From Diphasiastrum complanatum (lineage: Eukaryota; Streptophyta; Lycopodiopsida; Lycopodiales; Lycopodiaceae), in contig CM055109.1 in the NCBI GenBank assembly GCA_029204225.1, positions 2,990,147 to 3,054,146 of the forward strand: 64,000 nt of DNA. The letters are read 5' to 3'. The position numbers were made by a program, and so were the translations under genes. This document shows positions 33,681-44,700 of the stretch, in pieces. The notes beneath the pieces were generated by a model. The model was not told the origin of the DNA. It searched no databases and saw nothing but the letters and a program-made list of their open reading frames with translations. How positions within the stretch are numbered: the first letter of the stretch is position 1; the number at the start of each line of letters is the position of its first letter.

Positions 33681-34362
33681 TGTAAAAATTACAGCAAATA
33701 AGGACCCTAAAACACTTGAAATGATGAGGGAAACAATAGATTATGATCTCATAAGATTAGCACAAGTTGAACCATCAAAATCCATCAAAAATCTATGCTT
33801 GAACCTCACTAAATGGCCCAAATCCTTGAAGAAGGCTTCACACGTGTGAAAGTACGGCCTCCCACAGTCTGAGTACTGTACACCAGACCTACATTCAATC
33901 CTATAATCATTAGTAATCACAAGTACTCAAACAATTATGAACATAGAGAGCAATTGCACCATTATGAGAGAAAAATCATGAAATTGCTTGATTGATTTTG
34001 GTGAGATATCATCACCTATATATACATGATCCATCACGGTTTTGGGCAGGTATGAGTAGCCCTAAACCTATCCCTAATGCTAATTTTGGTGGATCTTTCA
34101 TCCCTACCAAGTTAGGGTTGGAATCTTGGAGATCCCTCAACAATGCAAAAATTACCAAAAATAGCTCCTATTTTTTCTCCCTTGTATCTAAGCATAATTT
34201 GGACTCATTCCAAAGGTTCTAACACTTAGGTCTACTTGAGAACATCCTTATGAATGGAATACTATGCTATTTGGCACGTGTGACAAGCCACATCATGACC
34301 ATCTAACTATTTACAAGTCATATGACCAAAACTAGTCAAGCTAGAATTGTGAATTTTTAACA
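33681..34362 (-). repeat. 5' LTR of the nested copia
   Basis: Near-copy of 28213-28893. TATATATA at 34017-34024 is the likely TATA box; the TTCACACGTGTGAA palindrome is at 33837-33850. Confidence 0.94.
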
Positions 34363-34367
34363 GCTGT

Positions 34368-34852
34368 TAAGCATAATCTTAAGCAGAACTTCTTTCAATT
34401 ATGAATGAGCTATGTGTTCAGATATTGAACTTGTTTGATGTATGTTCTGTTTGCTTCCTGTAATAAGAACTAATTCACTATATTCGATTGAGAGGGATCA
34501 TTAGCCAATATGATTCTGTTTGATGAATCTATTTGCTAGTTGTTGTCTGATTTGATTGCTTAACTGATATCTGAAGAGCTTGAAAGATAAAGTAATCTTT
34601 ATAATCACAGACCTTGACCAAATCGTTTCACCATTGGTGTTCCTGGATGCAAATTTACCCAAATATCTTTGGATAACCAGATATGTCGCTGTAGTATTCA
34701 TTGTGAAAATTACACATCACATTCCATTCACAAACTTACATACACTTATCATACAAAAGATGAGATTATTCTCTCTCTTGGGGAACGATCAAACCTTTTA
34801 TACTACTTAATTCATTGATTTTGTGGAAATCTATAATGACTAGGCCACCACA
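34368..34852 (+). repeat. Second part of the split gypsy 5' LTR
   Basis: Resumes after the copia and ends GCCACCACA at 34852. Together with 27701-28212 it gives an LTR of about 1 kb. Confidence 0.6.
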
Positions 34853-34857
34853 TAATT

Positions 34858-34875
34858 TGGTGCCATTGCCAGGAA
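34858..34875 (+). other. Degraded tRNA-Asp-type primer site
   Basis: TGGTGCCATTGCCAGGAA differs from the site at 7868 at four positions, all C-to-T or G-to-A; three of them destroy CpG. It lies five bases after the LTR end. Confidence 0.75.
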
Positions 34876-34931
34876 GATGAATTTCATCTTTTGCAATATT
34901 TTTACATCTACGAATGTTTCTCATGTAACGC

Positions 34932-35690
34932 ATGCCAAGAACATACTCTCAAGCAAGTATTGAACAGAAAAGTTTAGAGCGTGCACAACGATTAGAATCA
35001 TATAGGAAATCTAGAGATTTGTATTTGCAAAATTTGCGAAACTCACGAGTTAGAGCAAAATTAACACCTGATGCATTTAACGATCTTCTAAACGCTACTA
35101 CAACATTTGTAGATTCACTTGAGGAAAGATCCATTGAAACACCAAGTTCTACAGATTCATCAGAATCAGATTCGTCTGATTCCACTTCCGAACCAAGTTC
35201 AGAATCCAAAAATCTTCTTCATCAGAACCATCATCTGTCTAGATCCTAATCCTCCTAGTCCTCCAAGTCCACCTAGTTCACCACCTGATAATATGGCTAA
35301 CCTAGCACCAACCACATCTACAAAAATCAGATACGATTCTTTAAGGGATCATCATCTGAAGATGCGGCCAGTTATTCGCAATTTGAATCTATTACCTTAG
35401 CAAATAAAGAACATACAGATGAGGACAAAGTTAGAGTTTTGCCAGGTCTTTTGCGGAAGCAGGCTAGGATTTGGTACAGTCAATTAGTACCAAAAATGGT
35501 TAATACTTGGAACACTTTAAAAGCAGCATTCTTTAAGTAGTTTAGAGAGATAGGATACTCCACTAGATTGTTGGCTCGGCTTAATTCAGTTGAGAAGAAA
35601 CCGAAGGAATCACTTAGAAAGTATACTCGTAGAGTTAAGAATTTAATAGGAAAGTTAGGAGCTCAGTATTTGGTTCCTATGAAATTCATA
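34932..35690 (+). pseudogene. Gypsy gag relic
   Basis: 34932-35249 encodes a basic, R/S-rich N-terminus (MPRTYSQASIEQKSLERAQRL) and a long run of S, E and D. After a frame change near 35250, about 35340-35690 encodes a capsid (Retrotrans_gag-like) segment: DEDKVRVLPGLLRKQARIWY, then TWNTLKAAFFK, a stop, REIGYSTRLLARL and KKPKESLRKYTRRV. It follows the split LTR and primer site at the expected distance. The sequence stops at about 35690, where minus-strand copia sequence begins. Confidence 0.75.
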
Positions 35691-35699
35691 TGAGGATGG

Positions 35700-36530
35700 T
35701 AGACTAGACAATAAGGTCATGACAACGTCCAAATCTAAGATCACTATTTATTTTTTAGATGTAAATTTGAACTTCGTAGAGCATGCATAGAATGTCCCAA
35801 GCTTTCTTAGAGGATTGGGCTTGTTTGATATGGAGACTATCTCCCAAAGTTCTTTGGCCATTAGCACAACTTTCATTTTGAATTTTCATACATGGTAATT
35901 GGAGCCATCGAGCTTGTTGTCCACCATTTGTCCATACTTGGATTTCAAATCCATGATGAGATTCAAGAAGATTAAATGCAGATAGTAGATCGTATGACGT
36001 CTAAACAATTTAGTGAATGTCTACACTATATCAGATCTTGAAAGGTACTACTCCAATCTGTCCTTGAATGCCAAAACTAGTTGCTAGAAATCTTGACAAT
36101 GTCACACTAAACTACAAAAGTTTGAAGAAAGGATTTCTAATCCACATCCGCTCAACTAGGTACTGTAGAAATGCATAATGAACAGATCCAAACCTGCATT
36201 TAAGAAGAAACTCTCTAATTTGATGTTTTGGAATCAAAAAATCACTCACAAACTGTCAAACTAGCTCAAGAATTAACTTAGATGCCCTCAAAAAATCAGA
36301 TGCATAAGAGTATAAAAAGAAAATCCTACCTCCAAAAAATAGAGAATTCACAAAGAATTTAGATCTTTAAGCCTTCTTGCTTCCCAAACATGTGTATGAC
36401 ACCAAAATAGGTGACTAGCTTCACCAATGAGAGGCTAGAGCACTAGCTCTCTCCAAACTTGATCCAAACCTAATCATAACATGTATTTTGGTCAATCCTA
36501 AGCTTTGATACTATGGGAAATAAAATGATA
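35700..36530 (-). pseudogene. Copia gag start and degraded primer site
   Basis: Minus-strand reading near 35960-35750 gives KLDGSNYHV, a stop, KFKMKVVLMAKELWEIV, the typical start of a copia capsid. Near 36505-36525 a degraded reversed primer site is visible (GCTTTGATACTATGG versus GCTCTGATACCA). No LTR could be defined. The remainder is AT-rich and frameless. Confidence 0.5.
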
Positions 36531-36559
36531 ATGAACCATTCTATTTGATTGATCTATGA

Positions 36560-37195
36560 CACAAGTGATAGCACAAACAATTCTACACATTGTTAGGCAA
36601 GAGCGATAGAGCCTTTGTGAAGTAATCTGCTGCCATGTATTTTGTCCTGTAGAAAACCAATGCTACTTCTTTGCTATGCGCTTTCTCTCTAAGGTAATGA
36701 TACCTGATTTCAATATGTTTGCTTTGAGAGTGAAATCTCAGAGAGAGATAGTGCTATTGTGCTTTGATTGTCACAGTAGATTGTTGTAGGAAGCGTTTGT
36801 ACAAGGTTGATGTTTGCGAACAGTTGTCTTAGCTAGAACGCCTCTTTGGTTGTATTTGTGGCAACTATGTATTCCGATTCCATTGATGATAATGCAACTG
36901 AGGTCTGCTTCTGGTTGTTCTATGAGATTGGGCCTTGGTTGTATAAAAATACAAATCCAAAAATCGATTTACTGGTATCAACATCTCCTGCCCAATCCGT
37001 ATCTATGTAGGCCTCAAGGATGTTGGCAATGTGGCTGTCTCCGTAGTAGATGTTGAGAGTTTTTGTTGCTTGGATGTACTTCATGACCTTTGTTAATGCT
37101 TTCCAATGGGTTACGTCGTCTGGATTTGATTGGAATGGCTGAGTGTATGTTAGGGATTTTTCCGATAGGGGATTAGTCCTGCCAGAAAGCCTCAA
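36560..37195 (-). pseudogene. Copia RNase H fragment
   Basis: 37195-36920 encodes MRLSGRTNPLSEKSLTY, DVTHWKALTKVMKYIQATKT and AYIDTDWAGD, the copia RT-tail/RNase H pattern (ADWAGD). Below, with frame changes, VALSSMESEYIVATNTTKEAF, TTIYCDNQSTIAL and KYMAADYFTKAL give the remaining RNase H motifs and the C-terminus. It is another copia family than the ones at 20-34 kb. Confidence 0.75.
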
Positions 37196-37454
37196 TGAGT
37201 TAAAAGGCCCACACTGCTCTTACGCGAGTGACTAGGGTCTATTACCATTTCCAATCTTGGAGGTCATCCTAATCACCCCGTACTCCCCAATCAATGAGAG
37301 TTTTCCAAGCTCTTAGCAGTATGATTGCAAGGAGATCGATTATTGAGTCCTCAAATTTCTTCTCAATGCGGTAGAGAGAGAGAGAGAGAATGACTTTTCG
37401 TCATTCTATGAGGTCGGTAGAATATAGAACATCCTTGGAACTGAACCTTTAGAC
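37196..37454. other. Unassigned stretch with a short GA run
   Basis: No gene recognised; (AG)8 at 37373-37389. Confidence 0.4.
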
Positions 37455-38258
37455 ATGACAACTCGTCGACGTTACATTCTCGTTGCCACGGACTATGCTA
37501 TCAAGATGGTAAAGGCCAAAGCCACAGTTAAAAACGATGCTAAGACTGTAGCAAAGTTTTTATTCCAAAACATTATCACACGATATGGATGTCCCTTAGA
37601 ACTCGTTAGCGATAGGGAAACCCATTTTTTTAATCAGACCATTGAGGCCATGTTGTCATAACTTTTTAGTACGCATCACCAAACCACTCCATATAATCCA
37701 AAAGTGAATGGGCTTACGGAGCAGGCAAATGGAATTTTGTGTAAAATTTTGAATACAATAACAGAAATGCATTCTTCTGATTGGGATCAGAAGTTACCAT
37801 CTGTCTTGTGGGCATACACAACTGCTGAAAAGATCACAACAAGGCAGACTCCATACTATCTTGTGTATGGAATGCATCCCATATTACCAATAGAATTCGA
37901 AGTCTCGACGTTTCGCATTAGTAATGAAGAGCGAATGGATGAACACGATAGTCTCCGAGAGCGGATGATATCTTTGACGCAACTGGAGGAGGATCGTCGT
38001 CTTTCATTAATTGAGACTGAACGAGTTCAGAATAAAAGAAAGAAAAATTTTGACCAATCTATCATAAAAATAAAAATCAAACGAGGGGACTACGTGCTTC
38101 TGTATGATAATAGACACATGTTGTTTCCTAGGAAATTACATACTAGATGGATGAGACTTTACAAAGTCATAGAAGTTTTTAACAATGGATCACTTCAGTT
38201 AGCCGATCTTGAAGGACATTTACTTGATACTCGAGTAAATGGCTCAACTAATTTATGA
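37455..38258 (+). pseudogene. Gypsy integrase fragment (second gypsy family)
   Basis: 37455-37661 carries VATDYAIKMVKAKATV (first D) and LVSDRETHFFN (second D), then TAA. 37704-38258 continues in phase with NGLTEQANGIL (catalytic E), LPSVLWAYTT, TPYYLVYG and the C-terminal domain KIKRGDYVLLYDNRH, RWMRLYKVIEVFNNGSLQL. One in-frame stop is the only break seen. It resembles the integrase at 2.6-3.2 kb but is clearly a different family. It could be the 3' part of the element whose gag is at 34.9-35.7 kb; protease, RT and RNase H are missing in between. Confidence 0.82.
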
Positions 38259-40486
38259 TACTATTCACATTTTATCCAGTTTTTAAAATAATAAAAAAAC
38301 GTCATCTTTGGTCCAATCATTTCCACCGAAGTTTGCAAAATTTGCGACACTTGCACCTTCGCATTCTTTGCCCATATGTGTTGTAATGAAATTTGCGACA
38401 TTGTTTACATTTCATCTCACTGACACTTTGTTGTCAATCCATTACCTTCAGAAAATGTGCGAAAAATGTGACACCTTTGCTACATTTCTATTTTCGCTGC
38501 ATTTTTTCTGAAAATACCAACACCTTCGCTTCATCGTTGTCACTATATTTTTTGCAAAAATGCCGACACCATTTTGGAACATGGTATGTTAAGTAGATCC
38601 ACCATTTTTGGAAACACGAAAATTGCGACACTTCAACCTTCACATTTTTCAAGATTTACCTTTCTTCCATCTTTGACCTTCGAAAAATTTGCGAAAAAAT
38701 ATAAAATTTTGCTAGAATGTTGCATAGCATTTTGTTACATACCTTTGTTTTCATGATTCTTTCATGTCAACAACACATTGGAAATATGTGAAAAATCCAA
38801 CACCTTTGCATTTTTCGTCGATACATTCTTCGCCAATAAATTTTTTCGCTCATACATTTTTTTTGCCATACATTTTAAACGAAGAAAGTGATAGTCTTCA
38901 CTTCCAATATCACATACATTGTGTCATGGATTGTGTATATTATTATTTTCGCAGTTCAATACTCACAAATACCAAGCTGAACTTTTGCGAACTGAGCGAA
39001 GCATTTGTGTATTTTGTTTATTTTTCATTTATTTATTTATTTTTGTTTTTTTAGGACTAGATACTTTATTGTTGAGTCTGTACCTTCAAAACGAAGGACA
39101 CGCTGTCATTAAATATTGGTCTAATCCATCGATATATCATCAATATACCAAAAATCTCAAAGACTTCTATTTTTTCGCCACCACTTTTCCATCACTCTTG
39201 CGCATGGCACTGTATGCTAATGTTTATTACACAGTATTTGGACTGGAATTGTCTAGTGGACATGTAGGCTTTGATACAGGCAAGGAGCTACGTGAATAGA
39301 GAAAATAGAATGAAAAGGCATCTCTTCGGTGCCGTCTACCCAGGGAAATAATCCTTTTCCCTTTAGTATAAGAGAGGTCTTAACCTTCCATGCTAGGAAG
39401 TTGATCATGATGAGTTGAGGATTGTACAAATCTTTGATTGTATACTGCTTATTGAAGCCATTGCTGTAAATTGTGTTTTCACTTGTTAATGGTTCTTTGC
39501 CTTGATTGCTTTGCCTCCTAGATCTGATAGCTTTGCGGCTATGTCAGACTATAACAGGCTCTGATACCACTGATGAGAAATACAAGATTCAGGTAATTCA
39601 TGACTCTGACTACTACTGATAGCAGTAGAGGTCTGATACCATTGAAACGAAAATATTAATTGTGAATGAAATCAATCTAGATGGATTCGAATATGATTGT
39701 TGGTCACTGCCTGCTATATCATTCCTACAATCCTCCAAAAAGTAGATAGACACTACTGACCTATGTTATAAATTAATTCAACATTCAACGAGATTGAACC
39801 AATGTGTGAAATAGATAAAACAAGTGAATGAGATATACGAGCAATAACAAACAGTAATTCATCCGAGATTAGACAAGATTTAGAGTGATATGTGCATAAC
39901 AACTACATCATCATCTACTAATCCTCTTTGTTTCAAGCACTATGTGACAGACCCACATAGCGCATTGGCGTGAGAGAAGCGGTGTTCTCCAGCGAACAGT
40001 GTCTCGGTTACTAGCGGACTTCTTGGATCTCAGTGGATCCTGCTTACAAAATTGTATCGCTCACAAGTGGACTTCTATTCTATATATTGTCTATTTGCTA
40101 CTGTTTTATGCATCTAGCAATTGCATATATTTAGAGTAGCATATTTGATTAGATAGATTAAACAATCTATAACTAATCATGGATTAAAAGAGTGGTGGGT
40201 TAGGCACGTCCTAACGCTCTTCCATTGACGTCATCATATCAAATCAGGTATTTGTACTTCATGGTATTTGTTTGATCTTCCTGATCCTTTGGAGCGTGAA
40301 GGTCGAAAGTTTCGCGAAGATTTTTGTGTTGCTTCATGTTGCGAACATTTTTCTTTCACGAATATTTTGCGTTTGTGTCTTTTCATCAGGCTGGGAGGTG
40401 AAAGCTAATAGAGCTTTGGTAATAGAAACATTTTGTTTCTTCAAAATGGGGTCTTACAAAGATGAAACTTGTGTCTTTTGCAATTA
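38259..40486. other. AT-rich non-coding stretch after the gypsy integrase
   Basis: From 38330 to 38700 words such as TTTGCGACA, GTGCGAAAAA and ATTGCGACAC recur, a decayed counterpart of the motif arrays in the other gypsy family. Open frames at 38.3-39.3 kb are F/S/L-rich with no recognisable domain. Two reversed tRNA-Met primer-like sites lie at 39557-39569 and 39629-39641. GCGAA words return at 40290-40380. Confidence 0.45.
39557..39641 (-). other. Two reversed tRNA-Met-type primer sites 72 bases apart
   Basis: GGCTCTGATACCA (39557) and AGGTCTGATACCA (39629) each are followed by a TG that could start an LTR (TGATGAG at 39571; TGAAACG at 39643). No partner LTRs or coding sequence were recognised. 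Confidence 0.45.
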
Positions 40487-41202
40487 ATTGGCCGATTAGA
40501 CATAATAGAAGATGTACCATTAAAAATTGCTGGTATCCAGTTTGTCATTAATTTTGTAGTAATGGACTTAGAAGCACCATCAGTTTATCAAATTTTATTG
40601 TGATGCCCTTGGTTACGAGTTTCACAAGTAATTCACAAATGGGGAACAAGAAAGATCACATTTGAAAATCGTGAGCGAGCAGTCAAAGTTGATCCATTGA
40701 CTTTCATAATCAAACCAACAATTCAAAAAGACGCGAGATGAATATTCTTCCACAATGGATCATACTTGTGATCGAGCAGAAAAAGCTTTGGGAGTCCACT
40801 ATGATTCTCAAACTGATAATGTTAACTAGAATAAAGCACTTTCAGTTGTTGATTGTATAGAGGGCTATATGTGTCAACGGGATGACAAGTCAGAACTAAG
40901 CGATATTCCTATGGATGATCATACTCTTGATACACCCATTACATTTCTAGTCAATATTATGAATGTAGTTTGGATTTCGACTGAACCAATTCCAGATCCT
41001 ATTGAAGATAAACTTATTCTTGTTAGTCATGCCTTATCATAGGATGAGAATGCAAAACTCACTGATGAGCAGATCTTAAGTCATATGGATCCTACGATGT
41101 TCAGAGTTCGAAATATTCTTGATGTTCTACCAACGAAATTTCCAAAAGAAGTTATCATGAAAGAAGAGAAGTGTGAAAAATCAGATCCAAAATATACTTG
41201 AT
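40487..41202 (+). pseudogene. Gypsy protease-region fragment
   Basis: The reading DVPLKIAGIQFVINFVVMDL, EAPSVYQILL, a stop, CPWLRVSQVIHKWGTRKI and FENRERAVKVDP closely parallels positions 320-520 of the first gypsy pol. Later DTPITFLVNIMNVVWISTEP and AKLTDEQILSHMDP parallel 735-905 there. Stops and frame changes interrupt it. It matches the linker between protease and RT. It lies downstream, not upstream, of the integrase at 37.4 kb. Confidence 0.75.
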
Positions 41203-41744
41203 AAATCTAAGACCTTTAGCCAAATTTGGTTGCACATCTAGATTTAGTTACAAGATAGAAATCATTACTTTATACATGCTAGAACTTAGAACTTGGAAAT
41301 GGATGAAGATCTGATCATAAGAACTTAGATCCGACTTGGTACTTTTCTTGTTCATAGAACAACAATAGCCTACAATCATTCACATGTGTGTAATTAAGAT
41401 CAACAACAAAAATCACATTCTACACACTAGAAATCGAGAAGAAATACACATGAGATGGGATTTTGACATTCTGCGAGTAAATTTTGTGTGGATTTTGCGA
41501 GTTTCTTCTACTCATGATCCAACAAAATGGTAGCACATGGTGTGCTATTCTCTTTATGCCACTACATGATTTTTGAAGAATAAGAATTGTGGTTTGATGC
41601 ATATTCAAAACTTTGACTATCCAATAAAATATTAAATAGGTCCATCACAAAATCTTTGTTACTCTATAAATATAGGTTTACTTTTTTTTTTTTAAGTGTT
41701 GTTGAAGTTGTAAAAGTTAGCATGCCGGCATGCTAGCTTGCAAA
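41203..41744. other. Unassigned non-coding stretch
   Basis: AT-rich; nothing recognised. A CACATGTGTGTAA word near 41381 recalls the LTR palindrome of the copia elements but has no context. Confidence 0.4.
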
Positions 41745-41998
41745 TTTTTTATTTAAAGAATATGCTTTATAAACAAGTCTTTTCCCAATGCTTTGGTGAA
41801 TATATCAACCACACACTCCCTTGATGAGACATGTTGAAGCTCCCCCTCTTTTTCCATGACTTGTTCTCTCACAAAATGATAAGCCACTTCAATATGTTTG
41901 CACCTTGCATGAAAAGTAGGATTGCACGCCAAAATTTGGACTGAAAGGTTATCACAAAAGATGATTGGAGTTTCTTCAACATCCGTGAAATAGCTCCA
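41745..41998 (-). pseudogene. Copia RNase H C-terminal fragment
   Basis: Minus-strand reading TPIIFCDNLSVQILACNP, HARCKHIEVAYHFVREQV and ECVVDIFTKALGKDLFIKH is very close to the end of the intact copia polyprotein at 25.1-25.4 kb. Only the last about 85 codons remain. Confidence 0.82.
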
Positions 41999-42055
41999 TC
42001 ACCTTGTCATGTACTTTTAGTACATCCATGCTTATAAATGCATTAGAATATCCAT

Positions 42056-42542
42056 TGTAAGCTTTGTAGGCCCAAAACGATCTATTAGCCTTAAGAACAA
42101 GGCGGTTCCCTCTTTAGGCCATTCAAAGTAATTAATAAGGATAATAGGCCACTAAGGGCCCAATGTAGGCTAAATAATGCTTAACAGGGGTTAACTATTC
42201 TTCAAGATAGTTATGTTTAATTATGTAAGAGCATTGTTTATAACTAGGCAAGAGACATTATTTTGTGGATCTTTTGGCTCATTTGCAAGTGAGAGCTTCT
42301 TGCTTCCTCCTTGTGAATATGAGCTATGGGAATTTCCATTGTTAGGTCTCATGTGCCCTATCTACATCAATTCATGATCCATTTCCATTGATTGTACTCT
42401 TTCTTTCATTTCTATTGAGATTCTATGGAGATCCTTGTGTTTCTAGCTTTCTATGGATATGCTATCTTGAATGCTTTGTACTTTCCCTGCTCTTAGCTTT
42501 ACTCCATTGTAATTGCTATTTGCTTGGATTTGGCACATGACA
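42056..42542 (+). repeat. Copia 5' LTR relic
   Basis: The likely span is TGTAAGCTTTG (42056) to CACATGACA (42542), five bases before a clear tRNA-Met primer site. TTTATAACTAGG near 42239 may hold its TATA box. No partner LTR and no coding region follow; the sequence changes character near 42655. Confidence 0.55.
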
Positions 42543-42547
42543 TTTCT

Positions 42548-42560
42548 TGGTATCAGAGCC
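42548..42560 (+). other. Primer binding site, tRNA-Met type
   Basis: TGGTATCAGAGCC five bases after the LTR end. Confidence 0.85.
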
Positions 42561-42655
42561 TAGATCCATGATTCATGATGATTCTATGAGAATTCCATTA
42601 GATTTGATGAATTTATTGTTTTTGTAGCTTTCTTTTTGCTAATTTTTAACTTTAT

Positions 42656-44145
42656 TGATCTATCGGGGAGGAATGAAAACTTGAGACAAGGATGGGGGAA
42701 GTGAGATGAAGCTGCAAGATGTATTATATGGTAGAACGTGAGAGAATGAATGGATGCAAAAAAGGAATGAGATGGGTCTTGTGTGGATTTGCATATCTAT
42801 CCATAATATAACCAATGCTCTTTGTACAATTCTCCACAGAATCATCATTGCTCATCTTTGAAAGCTTTGGCATTGAGGTTGTGCGCTCATAGCTTCAATC
42901 TCTGATTGACTTGAGATTTCTTCAGTTTACGTAGGCCTATGGGATGTCGCTCACTGATGACTTGTGCTTTTTGTGGCCTCCGCAGATGATTGAATGGATG
43001 ATGTACAACAGTGGTAGTATGGGCGACCAATGCTCAATGTACATTTTTCCAATGAAGCATTGTTGTTGGTGTTGGTAGGAACACTGGTCGTCTGCGTTGA
43101 TTTGCACATAGATTTTGTCTTTGATGTGACTTGAGAGCCCTTCACTGGTACAAGCTGCCATTTTATTGATGATTTGATGGTCATGGTGGGGCAATTGGAA
43201 AAGCGTGGATATTGTAGCGCTTACGTAAAACCAACTGCTTATTGCGAATGGCGGTGTTGGTGTTGTCACGGATATTCCATCTTGTTGGGAAAATGGATCT
43301 TTTGCTAGATCATGGTTGCAGTCTGATAAGATGCTCGTTTTGTTGCCAAACTCAGCATTTGTTGTTGAAGTCCTTGACTGCTCTTTTTGTTCATATTGAA
43401 AGTTGTCGAAATCATTGGTAAAGATGTAGAGATATATCCCAATGAAAATTTGTGTGATATTGCAACTGTAGAGGTAGAATAAAATTGCCGATGAAATATC
43501 ACCTATAGTGCTGCTACAAAAGAAAACACACCAAACCATACGACAATAGAACAAACAAAAATGTAGCAACAAATGACATAGTTGACAGGACAAAACTTGA
43601 AATAAGAGAAAAAAATGAAAAATTGTAGCAGATAACGCTATAGAAGGATTTGCATGACACTCTTAGACCAAACTCTTGCAATCCAGTATCGAACTTGACA
43701 CAAGGCCATAGCCACAGTGTTACAAAAGAAAAAATAAAGTCATAACGTGTAACATTTACATAGCATGCAATAAGACAAATATGTCTTAGATTACTTTCAC
43801 TCAGATAAAAAAAATACGGGTTGTCATCTAAACACAAAACTAATGATTCATCAGACGGTAGATCAAAACTTGGCTCCAAGGTATGATATCAATTTCTTGG
43901 TCATAGAGACGTAATAAAGACACAGGTCTGAAGTGGTACATTCTTGGTCTTATCTATGGATGGTGTTTGAGATAGACCTTACATGATTGCTAGATAGGAT
44001 GGACTCTATTTGGATCAGAAGCAACTATGTATCTGTGGATGACAAAAAAAATCAGTATGACTAGACGAGCCTAGACACATCTAATACTACTAATTTTGGT
44101 AATGTGCAAATGGATCAACTTGATGAGTAGGCACATTGATATCTT
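42656..44145. other. Unassigned stretch
   Basis: Open frames on the minus strand (up to about 218 codons, 43593-42937) show no domain, are rich in C, F and S, and have no homologous neighbour. I see no supported gene. Confidence 0.4.
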
Positions 44146-44700
44146 CTATATAAGACATCGCTGTATGATAGACGATGTAGCAATATGTTGACTCTCTACA
44201 AAAGACTGTTGTGTTGGATGGGGAGTGATCGATCGTGGATAAGAAGACTCTAGTTGAGAATGTAAAAGTGGTGTAGGATGGTTCATAGAACTAGAGAATC
44301 GAGGTTGATGAAAAACTGGGCTTATTGGCCTGGGTTGGTATTGTCCTGGCCTCTGCGCGGATGCATTGGCAGTGTAGTTTGGTGCATAATTCGTAGGTCC
44401 AGGTGGTCTGTACGGATGGTACAGCGGTCGTAGTGCCTGCTGATAGTACGTTCTTGAATGTGGGCACACGTTGGCAGTATGGCATTGAGCACACACAGAG
44501 CACCATATATTTTCATGGATAGGGAAGGTCTTTTCGGCCACATCCTTTAGCATTTTGGAACTCTGAGGTCAACTTCTCCATTTGTGCTTGGTGTGCTTGT
44601 TACCAACCTTCTAGATGCTGAAGGATATCGATCGTGATAGTTGAGGCGGATTCTTCAATACGTGAAGTCTTGTGTTTAGCCAGCCCCTTACCCTTTTTCT
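44146..44700 (-). pseudogene. Gypsy gag C-terminal fragment
   Basis: 44553-44146 encodes KDVAEKTFP, WCSVCAQCHTANVCP (a degraded C-x2-C...H...C zinc finger) and then a P/Q/Y/S-rich tail (YHPYRPPGP, PRPISPVFHQPRF), typical of the end of a plant gypsy gag. Upstream (about 44700-44560) a frame-shifted KKGKGLAKHK and AHQAQMEKLTSEF fit the preceding capsid/linker. Orientation is opposite to the copia at 45.9 kb. Confidence 0.6.

Larger units (their letters stand above)
28213..34362 (-). mobile_element. Complete but non-autonomous copia retrotransposon, nested in a gypsy LTR
   Basis: The element is 6150 bp on the minus strand, with LTRs of 681 (28213-28893) and 682 bp (33681-34362). The target duplication GCTGT lies at 28208-28212 and 34363-34367. 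By eye the LTRs differ at about 8 positions plus one indel (about 1.2%), so it is older than the copia at 20-26 kb but still young. Primer site, purine tract and gag-pol order are all present; gag-pol is broken. Confidence 0.95.

Noticed and set aside
38308-39299. Several plus-strand frames of 60-126 codons
   Set aside because: Rich in F, S, L and I from AT-rich sequence, overlapping in different frames, with no domains.
42937-43593. Minus-strand 218-codon frame with hydrophobic start
   Set aside because: No domain, odd C/F/S composition, no related frame nearby, in a retrotransposon-relic region; likely chance.
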